DNA from: Neurospora intermedia
Taxonomy: Eukaryota > Ascomycota > Sordariomycetes > Sordariales > Sordariaceae
Direction of reading: 5' to 3'
Assembly (NCBI GenBank): GCA_037102815.1
Contig: BTPP01000007.1
Location: 1,922,001 to 1,986,000 of the forward strand
Length of the DNA stretch: 64,000 bases
The translations under genes and the position numbers were made by a program. Shown here one piece after another: positions 12,272-25,540 of the stretch (positions are counted from its first letter, which is position 1; every line of letters begins with the position of its first letter). Under the pieces are notes generated by a model. The model worked only from the letters and a program-made list of their open reading frames with translations. It had not been told where the DNA came from and made no database searches.

Positions 12272-14891
12272 TTTGGTGATTTCGATGGTTCGAGAATTAA
12301 AATTCAACAGATGGATATGCGTAAGCGAGCGTTTTTGCTTCGGTCGTGAATGGTCGCGGACAAAAGTCGAGAGAAGTGGTTGTTGGAAGGAGAAAATTGA
12401 GGTCGGCGAGGGGGGATGTGCCTTTTTGTAGCTGGACGCGCCGGGCGCTGGCACGGACTGATTGACTGATTGATCTGGGCGGTGCGCGAAAAGTGGAGTA
12501 AGATACCTACCTGATTTGGTAGAAAAAAAAAGTTCCCAACCTACACTAGGTACCTATGTACAAAAGCCAGGTGCACAACCACTGAAGTACTTGGTGCTTG
12601 GCATTTCCAGGCCCATGCCACGTTGGCTCGTGCGCTACGACAGCCCACCTGGGAGGGGCCATCATTGGGAATTTGAGAATCGATACGTACAGGAACTTGC
12701 AACGGTACATGCATGCATGTCGCTGTCCAAAAACCCGCAAGGTCCCCCGGGCTCTGCCGCCGCGTTTTGGAGTCCGTGGCCCTACACTACCAAAGAACCC
12801 TTGAACCGCGACCCCCGACCCACTAGCCCGCTCCTTTCAACAACAAGCTCTAGGAAACGGATGGGAGTCGCTGCTCAATTTTCCTGTGGTGGGTAATGAT
12901 CTATGAGCAGTTTAGAATCTGCACATGGCAAGGACACGAACAGGCTTGTTTCTCACGTTATCGGGAAACACTGGCTGGGCGCGCGATCCCAACTTGTCTG
13001 TGATTATCACGTTCCGCTGGCTGTTGATGACGACGGGACTGCCCTGGTCGGGTTGTCTCTTGTGGGGGGGGACAGGAGTGAGGAGACACCACTTTAAGAA
13101 TTCTGTCCGGTCCCGGGCAGAGTACCCATCTCGGTACCCATGGAGCTGGCGTACGTAATCAGAGGTTATAGGGCAGACTGCACGCCAAAATCTCTAACAA
13201 CACCCGTCCCCATTCAATTTCTCAATACTACGCCACGGGCGCACGACATGATTGGTTCCAGTGATCCCAACTCCATATTGTCCAAAGTCCGCGACAGGGC
13301 GAGAAGGCAGACTGAACCCCAGTGGCACATGACAAGTGCGGAGGAAGCTGGATTCGAACATCCGGGGAAAGTGCCGATTCTTCGGGTAGGGCTTAGATGG
13401 GGACACAGGATCCGCCTGATCGCTGATGGGATCTGGGTGTGCATTGCCAAGTGCATGTCACTCACCACTGGTGAGCAAGGTTTGGGGTCTTAATGATATG
13501 TCACGAAGGTTTTGAAGCACATTGCACAGGTGGGGAAGACTACAGAGCTCGAAACCACAGGTTTGTAAAGATGGGTAAGAGCGAACTTGATCCAAATATT
13601 TGCGAACTGGAATGTCTCATGAGCGAAAGAACACGATAAAGATCCTGGTAGATGAGCTGCATTCCGTTATCAATCACACTTACTTGCCTGTCCAAGCAGA
13701 CAACAGAAATGCGGCAGATTTGGCATGGCCCAAGGTCCACTACAAATTTCGAATCCGAGCCTCAAGATTTTTTTTTTTTCCCTTCAGAAATGAGGCGATT
13801 TCCGGGTCGGATCGTAGTCTGCGATGTCCGTAAAAGAAGGGGAGGGCGAGTTCCGCTCGATACATCAACCAGCCAAACAGTGCGGTCATTGCACGAGAGT
13901 CGGCGTCGCTGGCTGCACTTTCAGATTAAGATTTCGACGAAGAAGAGCAAAGCCGCTACCAGGTGTCCAAGATCAGCCAATTGACAAGTAAAGTCAGTAA
14001 TAGTGAGAACATTCCAGGATCGTAATTGGTGTTAAAGGTGTAGTAGAAGACCTGACTCGTTTGCTGCTGGGAGATCGCGATAGGGAAAATTCGTGTTCCC
14101 GCCTCCCACAGAATATACCAAAACCAAGACACAAATGGCCACGAATGGCATAGAGACTTGCGATGCCAATCAGCCAACATGTCTTGTTGCCCCTTCTATG
14201 CGCCTCAGTGAGGGTAAGGAAAGGACCGCGGTGGAGGGAGAATTAAACAGAAAAAACAAGTTGCATGATGAAACTCCAATCAAATAAATAATTGATAAAA
14301 AGGGCCTCAGCCAAAACAGCTGGTACTGGGTATAGGAATATTGCAGTTGGCTGATTTGGATTTGACAATTTGGTGGCCACGGCAATTCGTCAATCGCATG
14401 GTTGGTGAGTGTTAAGATGGTTAGCGAATGTCGCGTGCAAGGGCATAGAAAGAGAAACTGACGAAAGCCCTGACTTGTTGGACGGGCTTCCCTTAATATT
14501 TGTAAAATCAGGGTAGCTCCATTAGTGCTGTATGGAATTTGGAGCTTTTGATTGTCGTCAGCATGACTCCACTTCTCTGTCTGACCAATGGACGGTCCAA
14601 GCCAATTTTTGCTTACTACCCACAATCGCGTCGTGCAGCCCCAATTTGGGATTAGCCCCAACGCCTCGATCAACAACCTCCGGAAAGCGTGGCTGATCCG
14701 TGTTTGCAGCGCCCTGACGCGAAAACTACTTAATATGCACATCCCCCGCCAGCCCTCGTTCTCTTCCACCTCAACTACACTTCCCAACAAACAACTTCTG
14801 CTTTCTACGTCAACCGAAACGACGCGACTTCCGAGTCTTACCGCTCCAACGAACACCCATTTTTTCAACCACACCCAATCAAGCTATCAAA
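12272..14891. promoter_or_regulatory. Divergent H2B-H2A promoter spacer (2.6 kb)
   Basis: No gene is supported. The spacer separates the two divergent histone genes and should contain both promoters. A CCAAT pentamer lies at 14585-14589 about 300 bp ahead of H2A, and an ATTGG at 13251-13255 is the same motif on the other strand. A T-run lies near 13,770-13,780. Many short open frames occur on both strands, none with a recognisable domain. The spacer is long compared with the several hundred bases common between paired fungal H2A/H2B genes. Confidence 0.55.
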
Positions 14892-15480
<589 letters not shown>

Positions 15481-15943
15481 AGCCGGAGCTTAGTTTAATT
15501 TCTGTTTTCTCTTCCCTTTTTTCTGGTTGGCACGTTGGGTTCATGAAATTGGGGTTCACGGTCTAGGGTCAACGGTTGCTTTTCATGTTTGGGCTGTACA
15601 TTATCCCCGTCAACGGCGATGGGTCATGAATGCGAATATCTTTTGAGCATCAATCAAAAGTGCCGTTAATATCTCCATGGTTTCAACCCCCCTTTCGTTC
15701 ACTTGTTGTGACGAATATGCTCAATAGCTGTCGCTACGCCATGCTGAACCGGCTGTAGTCTGCGCTTATGTTCAACAGCTACCCCGCTATTTTGTCTGCC
15801 TGGTTCAGATCCCCGCTTCAGAAAGTTATTTACGGGACATGTTAGACCCATGAGTTATTTGCTGAAAACCAGCTTGAACGTGTCTATTCGTGACCATCTG
15901 TATGAAGCAACGATAGACGGTTGGCAACATGCGGTCTGATTTC
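15481..15943. other. Spacer between convergent H2A and NDUFB9
   Basis: Normal composition; no coding signal. It should hold both 3' untranslated regions, starting with a T-rich stretch right after the H2A stop codon. Confidence 0.5.
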
Positions 15944-16495
15944 TTAGAACCTGAGCGGCGGAGGAGCTGTGAACGAGGCCAGAGATATTAGCGGCTGGCA
16001 ACGTGATGGATCAGATGGATTACATGGACGCAAACTTACGGTCCAGAACGTGAGCAGGCAGGTTCCTCTCGTATTTTGAACCTAAATGACATTAGCAAGA
16101 CTTCTACCTGTACTCGATCGCAAGTGAAAGACGGCTTGCCTCCGGGAGAAAGTGGAGGAACAAAGGGGTCGGGATGTTTCCAATGCTCCAGGAGCTTCTC
16201 CGTCTCTCTCAAGAGCACCTAAGGCGACTGGTCAGCTGGGGCAGACTATTGTATCCTGTGAACAGCGCTGCGCACCCGTAGTTGTCTAGGATCGTGGATG
16301 TCGCGGTTCTTTTCGAACAGGGAGCGAATGTAGAGGGCCTGGCCGCGCCATAGTTGGCGATTGACAGCCCAGTCGAGCGAGAGCTTCAGTGAGCGTCGGT
16401 AAAGGGACCTGTCAACAGAAGGTATAAGATCCTTGTTTTTGTCGCCATAATGGAGGACATGGATATACTGACAAGACAGCCGGTCGCGTCGACAT
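15944..16495 (-). CDS. NDUFB9: Mitochondrial complex I accessory subunit of the LYR family (NDUFB9/B22)
   Basis: Five small exons on the minus strand, 16495-16473, 16408-16276, 16218-16140, 16081-16040 and 15966-15944, join in frame to 99 residues. The protein has SLYRRSLKLSLDW with the LYR motif near residue 10, then NRQLWRGQALYIRSLFEKN, IHDPRQLRVLLRETEKLLE, HWKHPDPFVPP and PGGSKYERNLPAHVL, ending PPPPLRF. This is the order and length of fungal NDUFB9, a subunit of the membrane arm of NADH:ubiquinone oxidoreductase that docks mitochondrial acyl carrier protein. No single frame exceeds about 60 codons, so it is easily missed. Intron 1 needs a GTCAGT donor. Intron 3 (16139-16082) uses a GC donor (GAG|GCAAGC), the only choice I found that gives the conserved PGGSKYER junction. 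It diverges from KGD2. Confidence 0.88.
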
Positions 16496-18334
16496 GGTGG
16501 ATTAAACTGACTCGTTCACCGTGGGTCCCGTTCGTGGAGCTCGACGAAACGTACGTTGTAGGCGTATATCCGTTTTTTGTCTAACAGCTTAGCACAGACC
16601 TCTTTGGCTGCGGTAGAGACAAGTGATAATCGGCTGTCGTGCGATTTCGGGCTGAGGCGGTGAATGGTAGGATAAGATTGGAATGTTGAGGGAATCCGCA
16701 ATCGAGCAATTGGGAAGAGGTACGTTGACACTGGGGGGCTCTGCACAGGCGATTTGGATGGGCTTGCAGGACGCGCTTCCGCATTGGAGGGTGGCTGCCT
16801 AAGGCACAAATCATCACTTCAGCACCTGGCCATATACTACTAGGTTCACATTTCGTCTACTTGTGTACGCACTTCACTACTATGTACACTAGGCACACAC
16901 AAAGAAGGGAAGTGATCTTTGCTTTGCCAAGTCTTACAAGCCTTGCGTCTTGCTTGGCTACCCAAAACATGTCAAATCCGTGCTTTGGACTGCTATTCGA
17001 GGTATATGCAGCTACTACCTAACTCTATAGATTACAATGACGTTCCTATTTATTCGCTATCACATTCATATAGTAGGCAAGAGTAAGTTAAAACTGATCG
17101 ATTAAGATTGCTTAGGCAAATCGCTAGTTGCCTATGAGGGACGTGATGAATACCAATGCGGTCTAAAAGCCTCGAGACCTGGGTAATCCGACACCCATAG
17201 CATATTTAAGATCCGTTACTCCGACGGTGTAAACGGTGACCCGGACGGATGGGCGAACCAGAGGCCCAAGCGTCTACGACATGCTAGTCTTGAGCTAGCG
17301 CACATACTTTCTCTACTACACTGTGTACACCATCTGCTGGGGAGGGGGTCCAGGGTACTCTGAGTACGGACAATAGGATAGAAAATGGATGAGCACTTGA
17401 CCGCTAAAAAAATGGTGCCCAGTATAGAATGATGAGAATTGTACGTCTATACGTAGATTGTTAGGTTTGCTGTTCTTCGGGAACCTTTCACACTCAAGCT
17501 TTATGCTTGACAATAAGCCGGTTGCCTCAGGGAGGGCAACGATCCGTCCATAGGGTAAAGCCTAGGGAGGCTTGTTAGGAATGATAATTTAAGTGCTATG
17601 GAGGTGTTCGGTGCAGGCTGATCCCTGGACCGTGCAGGCTACCGGGTCGCACCCCGGAATGATTCTTGCGATAGCTCCTTGGAATTCCAGAAGATGTTCC
17701 CCGTCCCGGCAAACTGCGAGGCTGACCCCGTGACGCCGTGAAGGACGGCCAGACAGGCTTACCTACTCTAGGTAGGCTGGTAGGGGACTCTAGTGTAGTT
17801 TCTTCTTACTCAGTTTACAGGTGTGACATGGACACTACACTACCTACTATGTAGAGGTAACGGGTACGGTGAGGCTGGTGTGCTGCGCTGCCGTGCGGTG
17901 CGGAGAAAGCGCAAAAAAAAAAAAAAAAAAAAAAAAAAAGCGCGTAGAGCTACTGTACTGTGTGTGTGCAAAACATATGCTGGTGCAAGAACTTGTTGGA
18001 AATGCGCGGGAGTCGCTTGTTATGCAGGAGTGAATTTGACAGCTTGTACGATATCTAAAATGCAATTGAGTTAAGTACCCTTCCTTTGGGTCGCAGACGA
18101 TCTGACCGTTAGTTTTCCGGTTGTCCCGGCAGATTTCCGTGCTGGGTGCTGCGTCATTGTCGCCGAGTCAGAACGGGACCTGTAGCCTCACGACAAATCT
18201 CATCACAACCGCCAATTTCGCGTTCTTCATCCGAAGCTGTTCCCCCCAACCTTGGACCTACAAAACCTCTCAAACGGCACATCTTTGTCTTGCGTCCCTA
18301 CCAACTCCTGCTCCTTTGCCCGACATCCGCTACT
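16496..18334. promoter_or_regulatory. Divergent spacer between NDUFB9 and KGD2
   Basis: No gene is supported. The 1.84 kb should carry both promoters. It contains TACCTA/TAGGTA motifs near 17,760-17,780 and 17,838, and a run of 27 A at 17913-17939. A 97-codon minus-strand open frame at 16,516-16,809 starts only at TTG and matches nothing I know. Confidence 0.5.
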
Positions 18335-19876
18335 ATGCTGTACAAAGGTCTTCGTCTTGCGGCTCGCGCCGCTCCCAAACTCGCGCTCTGCAATGCGACG
18401 CCCGCACTCCGGCAGCTTCCCCTGCAGTTCCAGCATGTCCGCACCTACGCCGATCAGGTCATCAAAGTCCCCCAAATGGCCGAGTCCATCAGTGAGGGTA
18501 CCTTGAAGCAGTGGAACAAGAAGGTTGGCGACTATGTCGAGCAGGACGAAGAGATCGCGACCATCGAGACCGACAAGGTGTGTACGACGCTTCCTTGGCC
18601 CCGTGCCGGTGTCGGAGCCTAGACCGCTTGGAGCACATGCTGTCTGCCCCCCTGTCAAGCCTCTTGCTACCGTCATAGCTCGCCAGCGGCACATGTATTT
18701 GCTTTCTAACTGCTTATGCCACTGGGTTCTAGATCGATGTTGCCGTCAACGCTCCCGAGGCCGGTACCATTAAGGAGTTCCTCGTCAATGAGGAGGACAC
18801 TGTCACAGTCGGCCAGGACATCGTCCGGTTAGAGCTTGGTGGTGCGCCCAAAGAGGGCGGTGCCGAAAAGCCGGCCGCGTCCGAGAGCAAAGAGGCTGCT
18901 CCCAAGGACAGCGCTCCTGCTCCTGAGAAGGCTCCGGAGCCTAAGAAGGAGACCAAGCCCGCCGCTGCTCCTACTCCCACGCCCGCCAAGAAGGAAACTC
19001 CTGCCCCCAAGCAGGAGACTACTTCTGCGAAGGAGGCCCCGGCTGCACTGGGCAATCGCGAGGAGCGCAGAGTAAGTGAACGGCTCCTGAGCAAACGGAG
19101 TGGTGAATCGGGCAAACTAACACCCTCCAGGTCAAGATGAACCGCATGCGCCTCCGCATCGCCGAGCGTCTCAAGCAGTCCCAGAACACGGCTGCCTCGC
19201 TTACCACATTCAACGAAGTTGACATGTCGGCCCTGATGGATTTCCGCAAGCAGTACAAGGACGAGATCCTCAAGAAGACCGGTGTCAAGCTCGGCTTCAT
19301 GAGTGCCTTTTCCCGCGCGTGTGTCTTGGCCATGCGCGACATCCCGGCCGTAAATGCCTCGATTGAGGGTCCCAATGGCGGTGACACCATTGTCTATCGG
19401 GACTATGTTGACATCAGTGTTGCTGTGGCCACCGAGAAGGGTCTTGTCACTCCCGTAGTCCGCAATGTTGAAGCCATGGACCTCGTTGGCATTGAGAAGT
19501 CCATCGCTGACATGGGCAAAAAGGTACGGCTTCCCGCGCCTATGGAGTGCTTATATTACCTTACTAACTGTTATTGCAGGCTCGTGATGGTAAGCTCACC
19601 ATTGAGGACATGGCCGGTGGCACTTTCACCATTAGCAACGGAGGCGTTTTTGGCTCCTTGATGGGTACCCCGATCATCAATCTTCCTCAGAGCGCAGTTT
19701 TGGGTCTCCATGCTATCAAGGAGCGACCTGTTGCTGTCAATGGAAAGGTTGAAATTCGCCCCATGATGTACTTGGCTCTCACCTACGACCACAGGCTGCT
19801 TGATGGCAGGGAGGCTGTCCAGTTTCTGGTTAAGGTGAAGGAGTACATTGAGGACCCCAGGAAGATGCTTCTTTAG
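18335..19876 (+). CDS. KGD2: Dihydrolipoamide succinyltransferase, E2 of 2-oxoglutarate dehydrogenase
   Basis: Four exons, 18335-18577, 18733-19071, 19131-19523 and 19580-19876, all in phase 0, encode 423 residues. A mitochondrial presequence (about 1-40, Arg/Ala-rich) precedes a lipoyl domain (about 41-115). The lipoylated Lys81 in EIATIETDK is the last codon of exon 1. A Pro/Ala/Lys-rich linker (about 115-190) follows directly with no peripheral-subunit-binding domain, as is usual for eukaryotic E2o. The catalytic acyltransferase domain runs from about 195 to the end, with His396 and Asp400 in [10 protein letters not shown]. The enzyme transfers the succinyl group to CoA in the TCA cycle. 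Introns are 155, 59 and 56 bp with GT-AG ends. It is the last host gene before the AT-rich block, whose edge is only about 300 bp past the stop codon. Confidence 0.97.
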
Positions 19877-21558
19877 GTTGTTGTAGTGGCAAAAATCAAA
19901 GATCGTGTGTATTGCACCGGGCTTCTATTGCTCCCGTATCATATCGGTTGAACAATTACAAGAACAACAGAGTATTGAGAGTTAAGTCATTAGGATGTGA
20001 GTGTAATGGGTCTGGCGCCTAGGGATATAATGCCCGGCCGCAGAGCCGAGGCATGCTCCCTAGTTGGCCGATGCCTTAGGCCACCTGTTCTCTTCTAGTG
20101 ATTAGCTTCCGGGCTGCAGGCCTTTCCCGGCCTACAGACCTTTTCCTCTTTGTTGATACCATTAAGCTCTGTTCTACCGCTCGTACTGTATTAAACTTAG
20201 TAGACCCGTAATATATTATAAGAATCCCTCCCCGCACCCACCCTATCCCCTAAAGGCACCCTGTCCCACTAGATGATAGCTGTTATATAATTATTACAAG
20301 CATTACTACTATATTCCTAAATATAGATAGAGGGTGCTGTACTACATTAGTACAGTCAGCTATATAGCTGCCTAAGTATAGTACAATAGTAGTTACATAT
20401 ATACGTACTATAGTCCGTATATTAGGATTTATAGCATGCCCTATATAGTTTTCGTACGCGTATAGGATTCTCTTTCCATCCTTCATATAATAATTAAAGT
20501 CTTACCTTAGTATTTGCTCGCGCCCCGTAATACTTTGTTATACCTTACTAATATAGGGAGTGACCTTTATTTATAGTAGTAAATAAAATAAAGCAAAGGA
20601 AGATATTGTAAGAAGGAGGAAGGCTTCTAGCTAGCCGTCTGTACGTAATAGATATACTATGTTGAGAGTTAGAGCTAGAGTATAGGCTACAGGGTGGCCC
20701 GGGCACGGCAGTTTAAATACCTAGACTAGGTACGGTACGGCAAGGAAGCCTCTACTATCACGGGGCGAAGGCACCGTTAGGGGTAAGCTACGATATTCGT
20801 TATTGTATAAAGGAAGTAAGAGGAGAGTGTACGCTAGCCTAGGCTGATAAGGGTTGTATAACCCAATTGGGTAGGTTGCGTAGAGCCCTATTACCTAAGC
20901 TAGTCCTAGTGCCGTAGTATAGCCTAATAGTACGTAATTTATAGTAAGGTATAGGGCATATCACCTAGCCCTATAATACTACCTCCCTTTAAAAACGCTC
21001 CCAATTATACAAATTATTTCTAGATATATTATTTTGCTTAAAGTAGGCCTTTCCAAATCCTCCGAAGATACGTCCAATTAAATAACAGTAAAAAGTTTTA
21101 ACGCCCGTACAAAGATAGGAATCTACTTAGTACTTTAATTCCTACTTAGGGGTAGAATATTAATTAAAATATTATTAATCTAACTTTTTCGCTATAAAAG
21201 TTATTATTATCCTTAATAATCTATTTCTACTTTACGAACCGTTCTAATTAATATATATAAAGTACTTTAATAGCTCTTACTACTATTAACTTTACCAGGG
21301 GTACTATAGGGATATTTATAGTATAGCGGTATATAGGGACGCTTATAATTACTATTAATATAAATTTGGAGAGTTCGTACATTCAATTCCTTGCTTGTAC
21401 TTTATTTCTTCTTTAGATATTTAACTATCATATTATTAACCTTTTTTAAATCCTTCTTATTTTTAAATTTTAGTATCAATTATATAGGGCTATTTAGGGA
21501 ATAGGAGATATAAGACCGCTGTAAAATATACTATATCTTAGTACTATTAATATTATAG
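19877..21558. other. KGD2 3' flank and start of the AT-rich block, no element named
   Basis: Composition switches from gene-like to AT-rich at about 20,150. Beyond this point CpA and TpG become scarce and stop triplets abundant, as after RIP. A short GC-balanced patch at about 20,680-20,900 interrupts it. I found no terminal repeats or recognisable coding traces. A 67-codon minus frame at 20,283-20,486 is unassigned. Confidence 0.5.
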
Positions 21559-22359
21559 TTTTATTCCCTATACTATAAACTATAGTGCCTTATTAGTATA
21601 GGGTCCTTCTCTAGTTCTCTAGAGGGGAAAACCGTAAGGCGTTAAGCGCTTCCGAATGAAAACTTCTAGCTCTATTTCGGCCGTAGTTTACTATACTACT
21701 CCTACTTTGCTTATAGCTATAATAGTTCTTACCTACCGTTATAGCGAATATAATTTTATTTCTTCTACTATTGCGTCGTCCTAATACTAAAATAATAAGA
21801 ATAATAGGAATAGAATTAGACTTGGTACGCCGCTTCCTTCGCCGCCTCTCTATTTTATTTTCTACCGCTCTTTCCTCCGCTTTCTCCCCGCTTCCCTATC
21901 CTATTTTCCCGTCTATTACCCTACTTCTCTACTTCCTTCCTCTATTTGTAAATACCTCCGCCCTATTATTTATTCTCCTACCCTACGGATTTACCTTTAT
22001 TTATATTAGTATAAGGACCCCTTCTTACGTTTATATAATCCCCCTATAGCGCCCCCTCCTAATTTTTTTCTTCCTTCTTCCCTATTATAATTTCTATTAA
22101 AATAGTTTCTTCTAGCTATTATCGTCCTAGCCCTATCGATTTAACTTCCAACGCGGAGGGTCCCTCCCCTAGTATATCCCCGGGCCCTACGTCCCCCGCG
22201 GTTGTATCTTTAGAGCCTACGTTCCTCGCTCGTACCCTTTGCAATTTCCTTAGTAGTTATCCCTCTTAAAATTAGTACAATTTCCTCCCCTTCTTCTTCG
22301 GTCCTTGTACTAACTTAACTAGCGTCGTTCGTAAAATTCCTTACCTTTACTATACTCTA
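21559..22359 (+). repeat. Unassigned repeat family X, copy 1
   Basis: About 800 bp match, as an inverted copy, the segment at about 33,775-34,577, with differences that look mostly like C/T and G/A changes. A hairpin-like block around GGCGTTAAGCGCTT (near 21,640) is shared. Homology starts and stops abruptly. In this orientation a Ser/Pro-rich reading frame is visible, broken by RIP-type changes. It is followed by unshared AT-rich DNA up to the MULE-1 target site. Confidence 0.6.
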
Positions 22360-23849
22360 GATTAGTACTATTAATAGTTATTTAATAAAAGGGTATATTA
22401 TCAAGTATTCGATTAGGGTACGTAGAATGAATTATATTAAATTCCTTTCTTTTTACCTTTATTAGCTTTTATCTTTTTTATTAAGTATTCCGAGTATTCT
22501 ATCGAAGTAGCTAATATGAGTTTGACTTGTAAATAATATTCTACACTAGTAGTAGTACGTATATTAATAAGTTTAAAGGTAATAAAGCTTTTCTCTTTAA
22601 TTTATTTTTAGTTTATTTTCTCTTTACTTACGTTAATAGTAGTAGTATATTAGGGTAAGAGTTATAATTTTTCTACATAGTATTATTATATCCTTCTAAA
22701 TCCCTAGCGGATTATTATACTAGTTTATTAATGGCGTTTACTCCGGGGGTACCAGGTGATGGCTACGGGGGCCCCAATCCTTATGGGGGCCCCAATTGGG
22801 TTAGGGTTTAACGTATAGAACCTTTCTTTCAACCTTTTAATACAATTAAATAGTAATTATACAATAACATTTCTTTATAAGACGGTAATAAGCCTAATTA
22901 ACTAGTAGATCCCTCATTCACCTATACTCTAGTAATTTTAAATATCCTTTTTACTCTCTCTTTATGATTAGACGTCCCTTTATTACTAGAATAAGTTAGA
23001 ATCAACTGTACGTACGTAGATAACGATTATATTAATTAATAGAGTACTTTATTAACGTTCTTAAAGCTTTATAGTAATGTGCGTACTACGTATAATACTT
23101 TTAAAATGCTACTTAAGAATTAAACTATCCCTAGTTAAGTTACTTCTAATTAAGGCGACGAGGAGGAGTAGGAAGGCTTCTCTAATAGCAATACTACTAA
23201 TTCTATTGCTAATTCCGATTCCAATAAGGAGGGAGTTATTATTAATTATAGAAACGAAATATTCAACCTACTAGTTAGCGCTATCCCCTCGTTTATTATA
23301 ATTTAAGAACTTTATAAAGCGGTTAATAATTGGGCAAAGGACTATAGTTTTACGGTTAATCATCGAAACGGCTATAGTATAAAGCTAAGAATTCTAGCTT
23401 TAGAATATATACAACATTACTTCTTCTACGACCGATATAGCTAGCTTTATAAATTTAAGGTAATAATTTAGAAGATAGCCTTAAGGAAGTATAATTATAA
23501 TTGGATAGCTATAGTAAAGAAGGAGAATAGTCTCTAGTATTTTTATTTATATATTGAATCTTATTATTGAATATACAATTATCCTCAATTGTACGACCTT
23601 CTACCTACCCGTACTACGCCCCTACTTTTTTGGACCTCGCTAGACTCGTACCCCCTAAAGTGGGTGCTTACTAGTAATATAACCAACCTAGTCATACAAC
23701 CAGATTTATCTAAAAATGATGATATATTTAACTACGACGTAAAATCCGTACTTTCTCAACGCTAGATTCGTATATTTCGTATGGCGGAAGCTTCCCTTTA
23801 ATTCGCTATTTCCTGGCTAGTTTTGCGGAATCGCTACTATACTTCTGGG

Positions 23850-25539
23850 CGTACTTTTTAAACTTCTCGTTCGCCTTATCAACCTTCTTGTAGGCTTCTC
23901 GAAGGTTATTATCAGTTCGCTTTTGTACTATAGCCTGCCTATTAGAAACCTTCAAAATCCCCCCAGTTTGTATAAATCGATTTTTATATGCTTTACGTCG
24001 TCTTTTTATACTTTCGGCGTATTAGGTTCTCCCTAGATTACGCTTAACTTGTACTAATTCGATTGTAGTAATTTTACTACTTTTTACGAAATTTAATACT
24101 ATTTTTTTTAGGGATAGTAATAAATTATCCCTCTTATTTATTGTATTATATAAAGTATTAGTAGCCTTCTTAATTTAACGAAGGTTTCTAGGCGTTTGGA
24201 AGGGTATTGAGGTTATTAATATTTGGGGGGGAGGGGTAGGCGTACGGTGAATTAGTCGGTCTTGAAGCGGTCCGAATATAATTTATTATTATATAGATTA
24301 TTAGTTATTGTACTAAAAATACTAGAAATATAGTTTTTTATTCTTACTTACGTAGGGTTTAAATAGGTAAATCCTAGTCTTCTTAAATATTGATTATATT
24401 ATTGATGGCTTAAATACTTCCTTTTTTATACCCTCGATTATAGATAAGAACTCTAGCTTACTTATTTCAGTAATACTATTACGTACTAGTATATTGAATA
24501 CTTTAGAGTAATAATATTTGAGTAATTGGAATATTACTATATTAAGAGGTTGAAGTAGATGAGTAAGGTAGGGAGGCAATCTAAAAACTACGATATTATT
24601 ATCGTTATAGTACTATAAGAATTCGCTAGTATAGTGCAACTTATAGCTATCGAATATAAGTAACCGCTTTTTACCCTATTGAAGTTTCTTTAAATATATA
24701 TTCTAGTATTTTAACTATTCAAAAGATAGGTGGTCGTTTAAATACCTAATTAAAATAGTAGCGATAACTGCACGAGGGTCCAATTTATTAACCCGATACT
24801 AGTTAATTATATGAAGTTGGCTGGTAAGAACTATAAAAGCTAGGCAGTACTCTCTAATTATAGAAACGACTTCGATATATATAATTGATTTACAGTTCTC
24901 GGGGATAGCAAAGTAGTGTATACGCTTCCTCTTAGTAATAACGACTTGATTTTTACCTATTCCAATCCAGAAACTAATCTTATTTATATTCTATATATCC
25001 GACGGCGGGAAGCCTTCTTTCTAAAGGATATCGTAGAACTTTTCGAAGTATACTGCTACCTATTATACTAATTATTAGTAATAACCTATATAAACGATAT
25101 CTATATAGCGGTTTACTTTCTTTGTGTCCTCATTGTCCTTCCGCAGGGAGTCTATCTTCTTTTGCTTAATTTTAGTATATTCGTAGCGATAGATGAACTG
25201 TAATGCCTAGTTATAACTAACTCGGGGTGGTCCATCCGGGTCGGCCAGCTCCGCTTTAGAGGCACGGCTCTAAAGTATTAGATTAGCGGCTTCAGTCAAG
25301 TATTCTAGTCTTACGGCGAGATTAATTCTATCGAGACGGTCGATATAATTGCACAGAGCCTCCTCCTCATATGGGGTGAGCTTGGTCCTCTGTGAGGGGG
25401 TGCCCTGCTTGGGGGGGATGCCTTTAATGCGGTTGCGGAGGCGCTGTCGGGGAACGTTGAAATCCCTGTACAGCGCTGCGACGGGGTACTCAGGGTACTG
25501 CGCATGGTATTCAACAGCTTGAAGCAATCGCGACTCCAT
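23850..25539 (-). pseudogene. Pogo-type transposase, intact N terminus and RIP-damaged remainder
   Basis: From the ATG at 25539 the first 89 codons (to 25270) are open and GC-balanced. They encode a helix-turn-helix of the Psq/CENP-B type, with YPVAALYRDFNVPRQRLRNR and then LTPYEEEALCNYIDRLDR. Further along the same strand, with many stops, come traces of the DDE catalytic core, and LTHLLQPLNIVIFQLLKYY (near 24,570) from its last part. The contrast between the clean start and the mutated rest is sharp. Not functional as it stands. The LTR element immediately upstream separates the start codon from its own promoter, and its CCATA target duplication includes the start codon. Confidence 0.85.
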
Positions 25540-25540
25540 A

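Noticed and set aside
13347-13365. tRNA T-loop-like GGATTCGAAC word
   Set aside because: The flanking bases do not form a T-stem and no acceptor or anticodon arm fits.
14170-14874. 234-codon minus-strand frame ahead of H2A
   Set aside because: Lies in the promoter and leader of H2A, with no domain and composition like the spacer; likely chance.
16516-16809. 97-codon minus-strand open frame upstream of NDUFB9
   Set aside because: Starts only at TTG, shows no known motif, and ends outside the well-supported NDUFB9 start.
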